64,000 nt of DNA, from NCBI GenBank assembly GCA_903813345.2, contig CAIIXF020000006.1:20717936-20781935 (forward strand), given 5' to 3'. The notes under the pieces were generated by a model. That model saw nothing but the letters and a program-made list of their open reading frames with translations, did no database searches and was not told the DNA's origin. A program made the translations under genes and the position numbers. This stretch comes from Owenia fusiformis. Taxonomy: Eukaryota; Annelida; Polychaeta; Sabellida; Oweniidae. The stretch's first letter is position 1; every line of letters begins with the position of its first letter. Positions 35,850 through 48,800 of this stretch are shown piece by piece.

Positions 35850-38800
35850 TTATTTAAAGTATTCAATCATGGACGATACAAATTAATTTAGACTGTTCTA
35901 ACACGATCGCTTTTCTATTTAACACTACTCTTCGCTTCTTTCTCATCGTTCAACATTAAAACGTCTCCATCAACAGAGCATGCACTTGAAGCCTATAGGT
36001 TCTCCACCTCTTTCGCCAGAGCACATCGTTCTTCTTTCCTCTGGGTCTCCTTATCATGAACGAAATCCCCTGGGATTGACTCAAATTAGGTCGCATCCAA
36101 CGCACCCCCCCCCCCACCGACGCCCGTGCCCGTGGTAGCTAGCATTTTGCGGCCATTTTGAAAAGGGATAAAACACGAAAAAGATACATCAGCTGCAATC
36201 TTAACTTTTCTGACTATAGGTGCACACCTTGCCAAAAGTCACTTTGGACAATATTATTCCCCCAGCCTATTGTATTTTAGGATTAAAACACTAGTGATGT
36301 TATAAGCCATACCAGTATAATATTAACGTGTGATGACTTTCTTGCTTGCAAGTTATAAAAAGTTTGTGAAACCGTCACGAATTTTGTAATTGATAGAGTA
36401 ATCTAGTTTCCCTCCCAGTATTCCTTCCTGGATGTAAAGTCAAAATATACACCCTCTCAAACATAAGTTTTGCAACACTGATTGAAATAGGATTAATTAG
36501 CCAGTGAGGCCTGTTTATGTTTAAATTTACGTTTTCCTCTTTTTAATTTGGTCAGAAACACTTTCATTAATTCATTAAAATTGCAAAACAAAAAAACAGT
36601 GTTAGCGTATGATGTGTGTCAACCTTGTGGGTGTGAGTGTATAATGCCATTATCTCCTTGTATGGTTGTTTACAAGAATCACATGAGGTGACATTGAGAA
36701 ACTTGGCAGACAAGACTCTATTTAGTCATCACTGCACATTGCATTGCGTAACATGGTATTTGGTCTGGTAATTGAAACGGTTCATATAACACCACCTACA
36801 GTAGGCAGGCTTCTCGGAATGCCTACTGTGCGAGAATTGATGCGGTGATTTGTTATATTACTTTTTTCAATTATCAAGTATGGTCATCGTAATAAATCGT
36901 ATGTAATAAACGAATTCAATGAACACTAATGTATCATGAGTTATTGATATAACAAATGGAAATGTGTCAAATGTCACTGTTAGAAAATAATAAGAACACG
37001 ATATGTGGTTGGCACGAGTAAAATAATCATAGCCCATTGTCAGTAAACATATCCTGCCCGCTGATGAAAATACAACACTTTACAAACCTGCTTTTATGTG
37101 CCTCAAACACGTCCAAGTATGGGATATAATGTTTATCCATGTTTCGAGTTTCAGGTACATAACAGCGGGGTATATAAATAATATCTTGGGGAAGCAGGAC
37201 ACATATACTGTAGAGGGTATTTCCCGGAGGGACTAAAGATGGATTTTATTCCGAGAGACAATATGATGTTTATATGAAATGTCAGATACGACCATTGGTC
37301 TTTTTTCATATAACTTTGAAATTTCGTTGAGGTCTCGTTTTAATGAGATTTTAGGAGATCTGCATTTTTAACCACTAAAGACTAACATGTTCTTCTATTT
37401 GATGGCATATTTGAATTCTGTGTGTAATTTTCTATCAAAACAACTTTGATTTGCACCGTTATTTACCTTTATTCAAATTCTAATGGTTTTATGGTTTTGA
37501 TCTAAAAAAGGTCGGGCTAAATCCCCATTGACACAATGCTGAAAAACCTTTAAAAGTTCATTTCCTCTTACAAGGATCAAAACTTTAATATGAAATCACA
37601 ATCCAAATGTCAATAAGATCATAAAGTTACATTCAAATAATGTTTTAAGTTGATTCAAATGGAATTACTTCTCAAATCAAGAAATTGAATGACTCTGACA
37701 ATACATTTACATGTATTCTAGCCCTACCCTAGTCCTACCAATAGGATATCCATGATGCCATCTATTTTCCATTTACATGGAAAAAGGTCACATATAAATG
37801 GAAAATAGATGGAATGAACGTGGAATAAACCCATGTTTAATCCTGATCAGGATATAAGCTTTTTATCCCATGGTTTCGTAACTCTTTTCATGAAACCATT
37901 AGTTCAAAATCCATATCTGATTTTTGTATGAAACAAAACCAGACTATATTTTAGTCTTCTATAAAATATAACTTAACTTTATGACATATTGAAAAGCAAA
38001 TTTTTTATTTTATAACATAAACACTTAACATCAAAAAATCAGCAATACGTATACATATTTATTACAGGGCATTCGCTAATTGCTCAGATAGCTATGACGT
38101 TGACTGGATGAAATTACAACCAACCTGCGTTTGGTTGACATAGCTTCATTCTTCTTAGTTTCAAAACTCTATTTTTAAGTTTGTTGGAAAATATAGTTTT
38201 TGACTTAAGAACATCATTATGTCATCTATCGACCCAAATGAGCGAAATAGGAAATAGGAAGCCAAGTGTTCCCGGGAGGTGAATACGATTTTCGTGAGCG
38301 GGATTGGGCGGGACGAATACTATTTTTTTGGAATATCATCTTGTGAAAGTGTCACAGGTATTCACCTAATATATTATCCAAGTGAATAACACCTGGGAAT
38401 ATTTTTGATATTTAAAAATCGTAAAAAAGTACATTAGCTCGAAAAAATTTCTAATTGATGAATCTATGAGTATACAGCACTTCGTTAATACTGAATGCAA
38501 TTCGTCTTAGATTGCATATACCTGCATTGACTGGGAAGTGTCAAACATGAACCTAACCTATCTAACCAAGTTCGAGTCATTTCAAAATCTACAACATCAG
38601 GTCACATCAATTTTGATTTGCCTTTAGTTTGTAGACTCTGCATTAGAGGACACTTCCAGGGCAATGTGTATCAAAGAAATCCAAAAATAAAGGTGGCATT
38701 TTTGCGTCACCCTGTACTGTGGCACATATACGTGGGATGATTCAAAAGTAATATACAAAATTGTTTAGGCAAAGTTGAATTTTGTATATATATCAAGATG

Positions 38801-39120
38801 AGCTAATATTCAGTAATTATAATAGTTGTGTAAAAATCATAGCACAATTTCTTTTTTTATTATTTAGATTTAAAACAGTTCTTTTAAATTTGATTTGGTT
38901 TTAAAGTTATGACTTGGGGCAAGCCATAATAGATCCCAAAACATAACTGCATAGCGACTGTGAATCCCATGCTATTACCCTGGCTAAGAAAAGTTGAAAC
39001 ACCATTCAGTCACATGGAATAAAAATGTGACAATAAATAGGTTAAGTAAATGATCTACTGGGTTGTTTAGTTATTTTATTTCATATTAATCACATTATAT
39101 GTATGATGAGATAAGCCTCA
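35850..39120. other. Gene-poor stretch with small hairpins
   Basis: AT-rich intergenic DNA. It contains a homopolymer C run near 36105 and the hairpin at 37758-37812. A possible mariner-type end (gcgtcaccctgta) lies near 38705. No exon with credible splice sites was found. Confidence 0.4.
37758..37812. repeat. Perfect 18-bp hairpin
   Basis: ccatctattttccattta (37758-37775) and its exact complement taaatggaaaatagatgg (37795-37812) are separated by 19 bases. It could be a precursor-like RNA hairpin or a tiny fold-back relic. Confidence 0.7.
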
Positions 39121-39123
39121 GGC

Positions 39124-39509
39124 TAAATTACATTTTTAAGCTCGGATGGTGCACCTAATAGCAATATCCAATTGCTCCAAATTACGGTGGAAGATCAGTA
39201 ATGGGAATGAGAAGAATTGATGTATAATGAATATATCTGCAACATTCAGAAGTAGGCGAAATTTCTTCATGATTTTTTTTTTATCACAGGGGCTTTTTGA
39301 CTGAAGGCCAGGCAAGCCCTCCGATAAGATAGCTGTTCTAAAAAGTATAAGTAACTTCTTAGACCAGTACATCCGAGGGCTTGCCCAACACTCAAGCCAA
39401 GCCCCTGTGGATTTTATCAATAAACATTGCAGATGATTTCATAATAATTATAACATTTTGATCACTTATCAGATTTGAGAATCACCAAGTAAGATCATGT
39501 TTTATGTCA
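39124..39509. repeat. 386-bp direct repeat, left copy, flanking LINE fragment
   Basis: Nearly identical to 40858-41244, with one substitution in caagccctcc/caagtcctcc and one T of length difference. It contains an internal inverted repeat (39283-39325 with 39371-39412; shared core cacaggggc and gcaagccct) around a 45-base loop. On the minus strand it lies just past the LINE reading frame, as a 3' UTR would. Confidence 0.85.
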
Positions 39510-39729
39510 TTCATTAAACATCCACGATGCTTTGCTACATGACTTATAATGGACTGGGAATGGGAATGGCATGCCAAAGGGGGAAACTGGAACACGCTTG
39601 AATATTGGTGTGAGGTCGGGTTCGGCCGAGTAAGCACCTCCTGCTGTATACTCCCCGCCCATATGCAAGCATATGGAACACCTGTGGTCTGGTGGTTGGC
39701 CACATATACAAGCAGGGTTCCAGTGGGAT

Positions 39730-40857
39730 TTAGGTGGAATGGGTCGCCTTTGGGTTCCATGTTTCTCTTCTCTTGATCCATAGCCATCAGGAGCTGTCTT
39801 CTGCTGATAAGCTTATAGACTTAAGGGCCTTCTTGAGCTCTTTGGGTTGCAGCCCTAGTTTAGACAAAAGGGTTCTAACTGTTGTTGCTGGAAATCCTCT
39901 GCAGCCAACTTCAATAGGGAAGACAGATGTGTGCCAACCTCTGGACTCAGCTTCCTCCGCAAGGCCTTGGTATTTTGTTGCTTTTAACTCGTGTGAGACT
40001 TCCAGTCTATCCTCCCAAGGGACTGTCAGTTCGATAATGAGAATAGTCTTGGTCAAGTTTGAAGTCATAACCATATCTGGGCGTAGGGTCGTTACTGCCA
40101 CATTCTGAGGAAAGACAAGTTTCTGGTGAAGGTCCACTTGGAGTTGCCAGTCTGTTGCGCTCGCTAAGATGCTAGACCTGGGCTGTGATTTGCTGGAGGA
40201 GTTTGCAGCTTTGGGTTTTCCTTCCCTGATGAAGCCAATGCTCTGGTGTTGCTGGGGGATCAAACCACTGTTGGCAACGCCTCTCTGCTGGTCCACATAT
40301 TTAGCAATTTCCTGGAGCACTCTGTTGTGTCTCCATGTGAACCTTCCTTCACTCAAGGACTGGGGACAGGAACTTAGGATGTGACGTAGATTGCAACAGT
40401 CACCTTTGCACAGAGTGCACTTGTCAGACTCTTCTTTGCCCCATACCCTCAGATTGGTTGGAGTTGGCAAAAGATCTGCAAAAGCGCGAAGAAGAAAACT
40501 TAGGCGGCCCTGGTCCTGGGTCCAAAGCTCTTTCCAAGTGAGAGGCCTCCCAAGGGCTGCCTCCCAGTTAGTCCAGCTCCCTTGCTTGGCCTGCCCTACT
40601 GCTCTGACGTGTCTTTCTTCTTCAATAGACCGCCTCACCTCCTGTACAATTTGGCTCCTTTACTCCTTCGGGGTGACTGCTTGGGGACCATAGTGTCCCA
40701 GGCCTAAACGACCTTTGCATACAACCCCGACTATGTCTTTGTGTCGCAGTCTCTCCTCTGCTTCCCTGATAGCTTGTTGAGGTCTCCACTTTCTGCCGCA
40801 TGACATGCCTTCGCCTACAGTGTTGACCTTCTTGTCTTTTGACATTCGGAGTGTAGT
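39730..40857 (-). pseudogene. 5'-truncated R2-like LINE, C-terminal part of the polyprotein
   Basis: One minus-strand frame from about 40857 to a TAA at 39730-39732, broken by an in-frame TAA (40660-40662) and TGA (39787-39789). Recognisable C-terminal reverse-transcriptase features: GRKWRPQQAIREAEERLRHK, ARLSFLLRAFADLLPTPTNL with slight variation, a zinc knuckle CTLCKGDCCNLRHILSSC (CCHC-type), RWRH-like FTWRHNRVL, an endonuclease-like stretch and a terminal WLWIKRRETW box after the TGA. These match the C-terminal region of type-1 retrotransposons of the R2-like group. The catalytic RT domain is missing because the fragment starts exactly where the right-hand 386-bp repeat ends. Confidence 0.8.
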
Positions 40858-41244
40858 TAAATTACATTTTTAAGCTCGGATGGTGCACCTAATAGCAATA
40901 TCCAATTGCTCCAAATTACGGTGGAAGATCAGTAATGGGAATGAGAAGAATTGATGTATAATGAATATATCTGCAACATTCAGAAGTAGGCGAAATTTCT
41001 TCATGATTTTTTTTTTTATCACAGGGGCTTTTTGACTGAAGGCCAGGCAAGTCCTCCGATAAGATAGCTGTTCTAAAAAGTATAAGTAACTTCTTAGACC
41101 AGTACATCCGAGGGCTTGCCCAACACTCAAGCCAAGCCCCTGTGGATTTTATCAATAAACATTGCAGATGATTTCATAATAATTATAACATTTTGATCAC
41201 TTATCAGATTTGAGAATCACCAAGTAAGATCATGTTTTATGTCA
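40858..41244. repeat. 386-bp direct repeat, right copy, flanking LINE fragment
   Basis: Second copy of the sequence at 39124-39509, in the same orientation. The junction with the LINE fragment is abrupt at 40857/40858. Sequence beyond 41244 is unrelated to that beyond 39509, so each copy ends independently on that side. Confidence 0.85.
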
Positions 41245-41276
41245 AGACTACTTCTAATTAAGATTTCTACAATAAC

Positions 41277-41358
41277 GTCATTTCGAAAGGCAATATAGTG
41301 AAATTTTGGATCGAGGGCCGGAGGCCCAATACTTCACTATATTGCCCAAAGAAATGAC
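41277..41358. repeat. Imperfect palindrome with 26-bp arms
   Basis: gtcatttcgaaaggcaatat continuing agtgaa pairs with ttcactatattgcccaaaga continuing aatgac. A second hairpin follows at 41449-41483 (attgccggtca / tgaccggcaat). These are likely fold-back element remains next to the LINE cluster. Confidence 0.55.
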
Positions 41359-41489
41359 GCAAATTAGTATTATTACCACCGTTAATAACCAGGACTGAAA
41401 CAGCAAGAAAATCTTACGTACTGAACGATATCTAATTTCCCGGGGAAAATTGCCGGTCATTAATTGCATTCTTGACCGGCAATATGGAC

Positions 41490-44400
41490 CACCACTATGA
41501 CGTCACATATTGCTCAGGTCGATATAGTTAAATGAATGCCTTCTAAACTAGCACTAAAACCCCTAGAACTGGCCTGGCAGGGTGGTAATAATGAGTTTTC
41601 GTCGGCCATTTTCGAAAACCTAATGTATGCTGTTCAAACTTTAGTTTTGCATATGTGCAACTCTGATTGATTAATAAACACGTTCAATTGGGTCATTATT
41701 GATAGAATTGGTGATTAGGCCTAGTTTATTGTCTGTGATCTTAACTTTTTAAAAATGACCTTTGATTTGCTAGCCCTCAATTTCATTTTCAGTACTCGTG
41801 ATCATGCAAGTCTTATTTTATCATTTTATAATGAGAAGATTGTAAGCAGCATGCATTAGATGCCCGTCATGGAACACCGAGTGTAAAATTTGGTGTAAAG
41901 TTGTTTGTCCACTATTTTTGGATCAACCCTCGTTTGTGATTCTTTGTACATAAACAGCCAAAGGAAGGGTTGCGATGAGACACAAAGTCCCCTATGGCCG
42001 ATACAACTTAATTTACTCACAGAATAACAGCTATAAGCTTTTTCAATGTTTGTGAAATACTGAATTGTTTAGACCTATCAGTTATTGAGTGCACTGTTTC
42101 AGGGATACGATAACATTAGAAAATGTCACTTCTTCATGATTGAAAAATAAACTCCAGATCAACTAAGACAAATTATATAAATGGATCCCAAATTAAACTT
42201 ATGGTTCATCCCAATAGCCAGCAAGGTCGTGGGCGTAGTCAGGGATGAGACTGGCGAGGCAACCGCAATGCCTCCTTCAACCTAACTTTGCTTTGCCTAT
42301 TGACTTTGCAACTATAGATCCCGGCTACACCTCCGACAGTTCTTAAACTTTTGTTGTTTCTCTATTTTCATAGGGAGGCGGGGTGGTTAGGTTTGATGGA
42401 TAAATACCGGAAAAGCAGGATCTCGTCCCCGTTTCATAACAATCAGCATAGAACGTAATTGCTTTGCTATAAAACAATATCTATGAAAAGAAACTATTAG
42501 GATACTAAATATTTTTATAACCATGCCCAGATGTTGACTGTAACTTCATAACATTCATGCCTCTCACCCATTTCCTTTTTTCCACGTGGAAATTTGTACT
42601 TATGTGATATTTTTCTCAAAGCGTTTATTTTTATATTTCAACTGAACGCAATCCTACAATCGAGTGGAGCCGGATAATAACGTCTGTACAATTTTTCTAA
42701 TTTTTGAACAATTGAGATGGATCCTGAAATGATGAGATGATATTATACCTTAATACATTGTTATCTGGTAATCGATGCAATGTGGGATCGTGGATTAATT
42801 AATTATTCCAATAGATTAAACTACTCACGCCCATTCAATAAAACTAGGCTTTAGGCACATATACACTGTGCTGATGTAGACAAACCTTGTAAGAAATCTA
42901 AATGCTATCACTATCGACTAAGACCCATCATTGCCCCAAGAAGAAATATTTGACAATAAGGTAAACAGGAAATTGTTTCTAAACATCAGACAAAACGTTT
43001 GCTCAAAGGTGTTTAACAAAACCATGGATGCCTTTACCGATTTTCTTGTCCTACATAACACTTTTTATTTCTAAAGTTCAGAGGACTTGCCAAACAGATG
43101 AATAAATAGATGGCAAAAAATCTGAAGACGAGATTTCACATCTATACCAAAGTATGTTTTGACGTGAAATTCAGCAATAAAGATAAAGCATGAAACAAAT
43201 ACAATAAAATATGTTTAATAATTTTATATTAACATTTCATAGCAAGCATGTGCACGAAACACACATCTTAATAGAGCCAATGTATACAATATATAAAAGC
43301 ATAAATACATATTTTTTATAAATTTTACAATATATAATAATAAGCATTTGTATATACAGATAATACAACATTTCTCACACAAACAGCAAAATACAATCAC
43401 GTGACATTTTCTTCATGGTTTTCATTCAGCACAAAACAGTAGAGATGAGATGAGTTAGGAACGAAAATGGAAGATACTAACTTTTTGATTCATACACAAT
43501 TGACCCAGAAAGCACAAAAGGTAACATTAAAAACACAAAATTGAGCAAAAGTATATTCCTGAAAACAAGAAGAGTAAGCGCTCAAATTGTTATCCCTGTC
43601 ATACTTCAATTTTTCTTGCATCATTCCTTCTCAGTCCACTGTATCTGTACACTAAAACCATGGAGATATTTCATTAACAGATTTGGTACATAATACATTC
43701 TGTGGTTAATTAATACAACAATACATATTTTGCATCCTCTTATTTTTAAGAATAAATAACTTTTTCTGGGAAAATAAAATGTGGACAAGTTCTGGAACCT
43801 TGGAGGACTAAAGCTGTTTCAGCACCTCATTTTAGATAACAAAGTGATAATATGTACACACAGTGCAGGAATAATGTATGTGTTAAAAGTCTTCTTTTTG
43901 TAATCAACATTAGTATATTTTATGAGTATCTTTATAGTAAGAGGGATGATCAAAAAGTTTTGAACCAACCCTTGTATATAAAGTAGTGTATGTAAATACA
44001 TGTAGAATATATATCAGTGATGCTATAAGCCACTGAAGTGTACAGTTAGTCGTCCATGTATCATTAAGTAATTGTTGAACAAAACAATGCACTGGTTCAC
44101 CAGATAATATTTACATGGAAGACACTGTCTCCCTGTAAAGGATATAATAATAAAAATATTCAGCTTGTTTCCAAGAAAAGGTGCTTACTGATGTCCTCAG
44201 TGTCCTGTATTAGTTTTACTGCCCATTGTACTAAATGACCCTTAAATCACATAAATAATTGAAAACCAAAAATGTTGAACAAATATTACATATCCATTAC
44301 TAAAATGATCACGGTTACTAAATTAGCAAAAATGCATTAATTTTCATTTATTTATGATATACAAAAGACTGTATCTTTAATTATTTGTTATCACAAGTAA

Positions 44401-45180
44401 TAAAGTATTCCTTTTACATTAAATAATTGATATAAATATAGCTTGGCCTTTTAAGTTGTTATCACAAAGTAATATCAGTTGAATACCTTTTTTAAGTTGA
44501 ACAAATAATGCTGTTTCTGAAGATATATTTGATCGTAAGGAATCAAACGAGCCATTAGCAGGCAATGAAATGGATTTATTAATTAAAGAATTCTGTACAG
44601 ATTTCTTAGAAACTCAGGCATTTATGATGTAAAAAGAGTTAGACATGTCATTTTACATGTAAATCCATTTTAAACATTTCATTACCTCATTGTTGTATAT
44701 TGGATTTGACTTATTGTACATTTGACTGGATTGTTGTATTATGCATTGCAGTACATGTACTTTGGGGCGTTGGGCTATGATTTTAAGGGGCAGTGCCTAT
44801 AGTTCTGCTTCTAAGTAACCCAATTTTTTATTTATATGATCTGTAACTTGAAACTATGAAAGATTGTTCACCTAACATTTTACTATTAAGCTGCAGCCTG
44901 ACATGTTAAAAATTTAATTTAAATACATGTACAGTAAACATCTCTCTCTCTCCATATGTGTTCACTATATACAGGTTTTACTATACTCTCACTGTTTTTA
45001 ATTTTTAAAATTCAGTTCATTCAATTTCTACCTCTGAATGAATTGGTTTCAAACTTTCATAATCACAGATAAGAAGTCTATTGATGGTGGAAGTGAATCA
45101 AAAATTGTTTTTTGTGATTAAGAATCAGAATTATAGATGTTAAATCTTTAAAGATCTTTTCATATATTAATTTTCAGACT
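41490..45180. other. Gene-poor stretch, possibly including the long 3' UTR of DNMBP
   Basis: AT-rich DNA downstream of the DNMBP stop (45877). Several minus-strand AATAAA motifs occur, but none can be chosen as the cleavage signal. A collapsed mariner-like end pair lies at 43941-43974. Nothing else is supported. Confidence 0.35.
43941..43974. mobile_element. Collapsed mariner-like end pair
   Basis: gagggatgatcaaaa is followed almost directly by its approximate inverse ttttgaaccaacccttg. This resembles two mariner inverted ends with no interior left. Confidence 0.4.
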
Positions 45181-45189
45181 TGCACATAA

Positions 45190-45265
45190 AAGCCTATAGA
45201 AATAATACCTTATATATATAAATAAAGAAATATATATATATATAAGGTATTATTTCTATAGGCTT
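45190..45265. repeat. Long AT-rich hairpin downstream of the DNMBP stop
   Basis: aagcctatagaaataatacc followed by ttatatatata pairs perfectly with its inverse ending ggtattatttctataggctt. The stem is about 30 bp and the loop about 10 bases. If transcribed in the DNMBP 3' UTR it would form a stable stem. Confidence 0.8.
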
Positions 45266-45876
45266 CATGTTGTATAGTTACATAGGAATATGATGATAGA
45301 TGATGATAGGATGGCAAGCATGTACCATTAGGATTTCAATGAAAGCATATAATACTTTTACTGAAGTGAGTGAGTTCACAAAATCAATACAGTAACTATA
45401 GTCTAGCTACAATCCCTTGTGACCCCCCCCCCCCTACTACTCATCCCTGTGTAAGTGTGTATAGTCCAGTAGGGGGGTTGGGTCCACATGGTTATGCAGC
45501 AAGTATGAATCGTTATTGTAGGTCCTGTTTATATAAACTTGAAATAATAATCACATTGCATTGCAATGCATATGGGCTAATTCAAAGTAATACACCTTGA
45601 GATATGATTCATATGAACATTATCTCAAGCACTTTGTTCAATACACACTCTCCCCTCCCCTTGAACCTCCCTTATCTCCACTCCATTCTCCAAGCAGTCT
45701 CATTCAGTATGCTCCTTCTTCCTCTCTGCAGATGCTTGACTCAGTTTCAAGAATCTTTCAATTCATTAGCTAATCACTTTGAAGTGTATAAATAGAATTC
45801 CCTGGAAAATTCAAGATCTGTAGAAAGAAAGAATGAGGCACAATCACACAGAATGAAATGCTCAGAGGTGTCTTCT

Positions 45877-48800
45877 CTAGCCAGCAGTTTTGTATAGATA
45901 GTTTGCGGGAACATATCCTTGCTTATTACTCGATGTTAGAACTAGCCACCACTCATCATTGCCTTCTTGATCTGTAAATGCCAGCACACGTACTGTCTCC
46001 CCCTCCACTAAAGGACACTCAAGGTCATTACGTGCGTCAAAAGAATAGACGGCTTGATAAATCTGAAAATAGACAAGATTTGCTACATGTAGTCATTTAA
46101 GTGCCGTGGATGTACATCAAACACATCTGATTCACAAGAGGTGCTTACAGGAAATATGTGTTTGCTGTGGGTGAAGAGGTCCACTATGTATTCACAAAAA
46201 GGAGGTGACTTCCATTTTTTTAAAATATATATTTCACTAAAAGTTGCACAATGGAAAGTGAGATTCAAAAGTATTGTCATTTTGATCATGACAAAAAATA
46301 ACATGCAAAATGTAACCACCCGCCATTTTTACAAATGCCAAATGCCATCCACCTAACAGAAAAAAAGTTGGAGACTATACAATATGTCACCACTTGTGGT
46401 GGTGACATAAAAATGATGACAGTACTAATACAGGTACATTACTACAGAACAATTAATGTACAGTGACACCAGTGTTCATGGAACACCTTTGGGACCTCTA
46501 AAAAGTATTCCACTCATAGATGTTTACTTATTTGAATTCAACAGATGTATCCTGCCACAGGCCTTTGAAGTGTTCCACTTACAGAGGTATCAATTTGACA
46601 GTTTCTACTGCACAACATTTTTCTCACTCCTCCGGTCTGGTTATTTCAACACTGTCAGTAGGAGTAATAAAAATTTCACCATCACGTTTTAGGCCGGATA
46701 GTTGAATAATGAGTGAATTAAGATGTAGCATAAGTTCTACCCGCTGAATGTCTTTGCTATAATATGGACAGTTCAATTTGCTTTGAAGGTTTAATGAAGC
46801 AGTAACTTGAGATATTAGATGTTCTAAATGAAAATGTCAATGAGTAGGAAATATATTGGATCGTCAATCTATTGTTCTTATCTTACAATGTCTGTCTGGT
46901 GACAACAATACATAGGAATAAAAATACTTTTGAAAGTTGATGTGGAAAAAAGATATTATTACAGAATATTGAGTTTCGGCCAATTTTCTTTATATATCAC
47001 ATGAAAATGAGTAGATATATTATACTGTTATTATATGTCTCTGAAACGAATATAGAAAAGTTTCATTTATTTTTTCTAATTAAATACAGAAATTCCTTAA
47101 ATCAAATAAAAATTTCTGTGTATATTTTGTAAAGTAGTTTGATCAGTAGACATATATTCTTGTATGTCAGGGAACTCTTTTGTATTCTGACCCTGAACTT
47201 TTTCTTGCAATAGTGTATTATGGTTATTTAGTTGTTTTGTAATATTTTGATTATTCTGTATGGATGTTTCAATACTATTATATCTTCTCCCTGCAGATTA
47301 TATTTGACTTATACTAGTAGCCTTGATGTCATGATTTTTTAATGACCAACACATCAACAGAGCAAGGTAACAGGACACTCAATCCCTAGTAGCCTATGGA
47401 CAGTTCAACCCAGGACAACTCAAACTCTAGACAACATATCCCTAGAAAACTCAAACCCTGGACAAATCAACCTCTGAACCACACACACCCAATATCCTTT
47501 AGTCTGCATGATCCTCAATCTATGGTGTTCCTTGAAATAAAACGTTGAACTGAATCTTATGTTAAAAAACATTTAGCATTGCTTTTTGAAACATAAACCT
47601 TCACTTTAATGACACAAAATAGAAGTGACAATCTGAGATGTCTAATCAGCTGGCATTAACAAACTTGAGTATCTTAATTAGACGAGAGTCAAAGTACGTA
47701 TATGTATGAAGGCTTACATGTAGGACAATATAGGAAATAAACTACATGTGTCCAGTATAATTTCCTGAACGAAATTCTTGTAGAAACTTACATCTTCATT
47801 GGATGAGACATCTGGCACATCATCATCAAAATATGCGTCCATTGAATCTTGCGTGGCTAATTGTGTTGTCATCCCCTGGGGGGTGTGAGTCTCACGGTGG
47901 GGAACATTTACCTCTGGGTGGGGCACATATACCTCTGGTTCCAAGAACTCGATGGGTGGTTTCTCACTTGAGTAAGTTTGCACATTTTCTGGAAAATGAA
48001 TAAAAAAATATATGAATGAAAATAAAAGAACATGTACTTTAGAAGTTGAATTTCTATTTGTATCTATCTATAACGCTATTGTTTGGTGACTGTTTATGCA
48101 CTTGTAGAAAAGATGTAAACAAATGAAAAAGAACATAGATGTATAGTTCCTTATACTCTTAATGTAAAGGCAATTAAGGAAACAACAAAATACCTCCATG
48201 TACAGATATCAAATATTACCTGTGCCATTTGGTTTAGCTGCTGTGCTATTGGTGGTCTGAGGTTCATAAGCAGATACATCTTTTGTTTGTGCCCCAATAT
48301 TAGAGTCACCCTGTACCTGTGAGAGTGCCACTAGAATACTGCTTGGCACAAAACCTTTCTTTACTGAAACACAATGGGAAATGTGTCTTTACAGGTAAAC
48401 AGTTTATAGAATATAAAAATAAACCCTATTTGATTTACCACAATGGTACCATTCACTTACCCTTTACCCTTACCCTTATATTCTGAAAGACTATCCATTG
48501 TATACATGTTCAACATGAATGAGAAATAAGGTACAAGAAAACATCATATAAAATATCAGTGCTTCCTGATTCCATTTAGCTTATCATTAACTGACATAAA
48601 ATTGATTAAAAATTTACTTTCATCAGACATGTCCATTTATTTGACATTTACTTTTATTAACATGTAAGATAGTTTATAAGAGTCACATGTATTCAGACTC
48701 ACATATATTTCAAATCATACATTATTATCCATTTGCTTTCATTTTTTAGATTTTGATGATAACTATTATGATTTGACCCTGCAAAATTCAAAAGCATGTT

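Noticed and set aside
36450-37225. Possible DNA transposon bounded by caccctctcaa and tagagggtat
   Set aside because: Inverted match is only about 7 bases and no target duplication is visible.
39549-40693. Plus-strand open frames opposite the LINE fragment
   Set aside because: They are antisense shadows of the recognisable minus-strand LINE frame.
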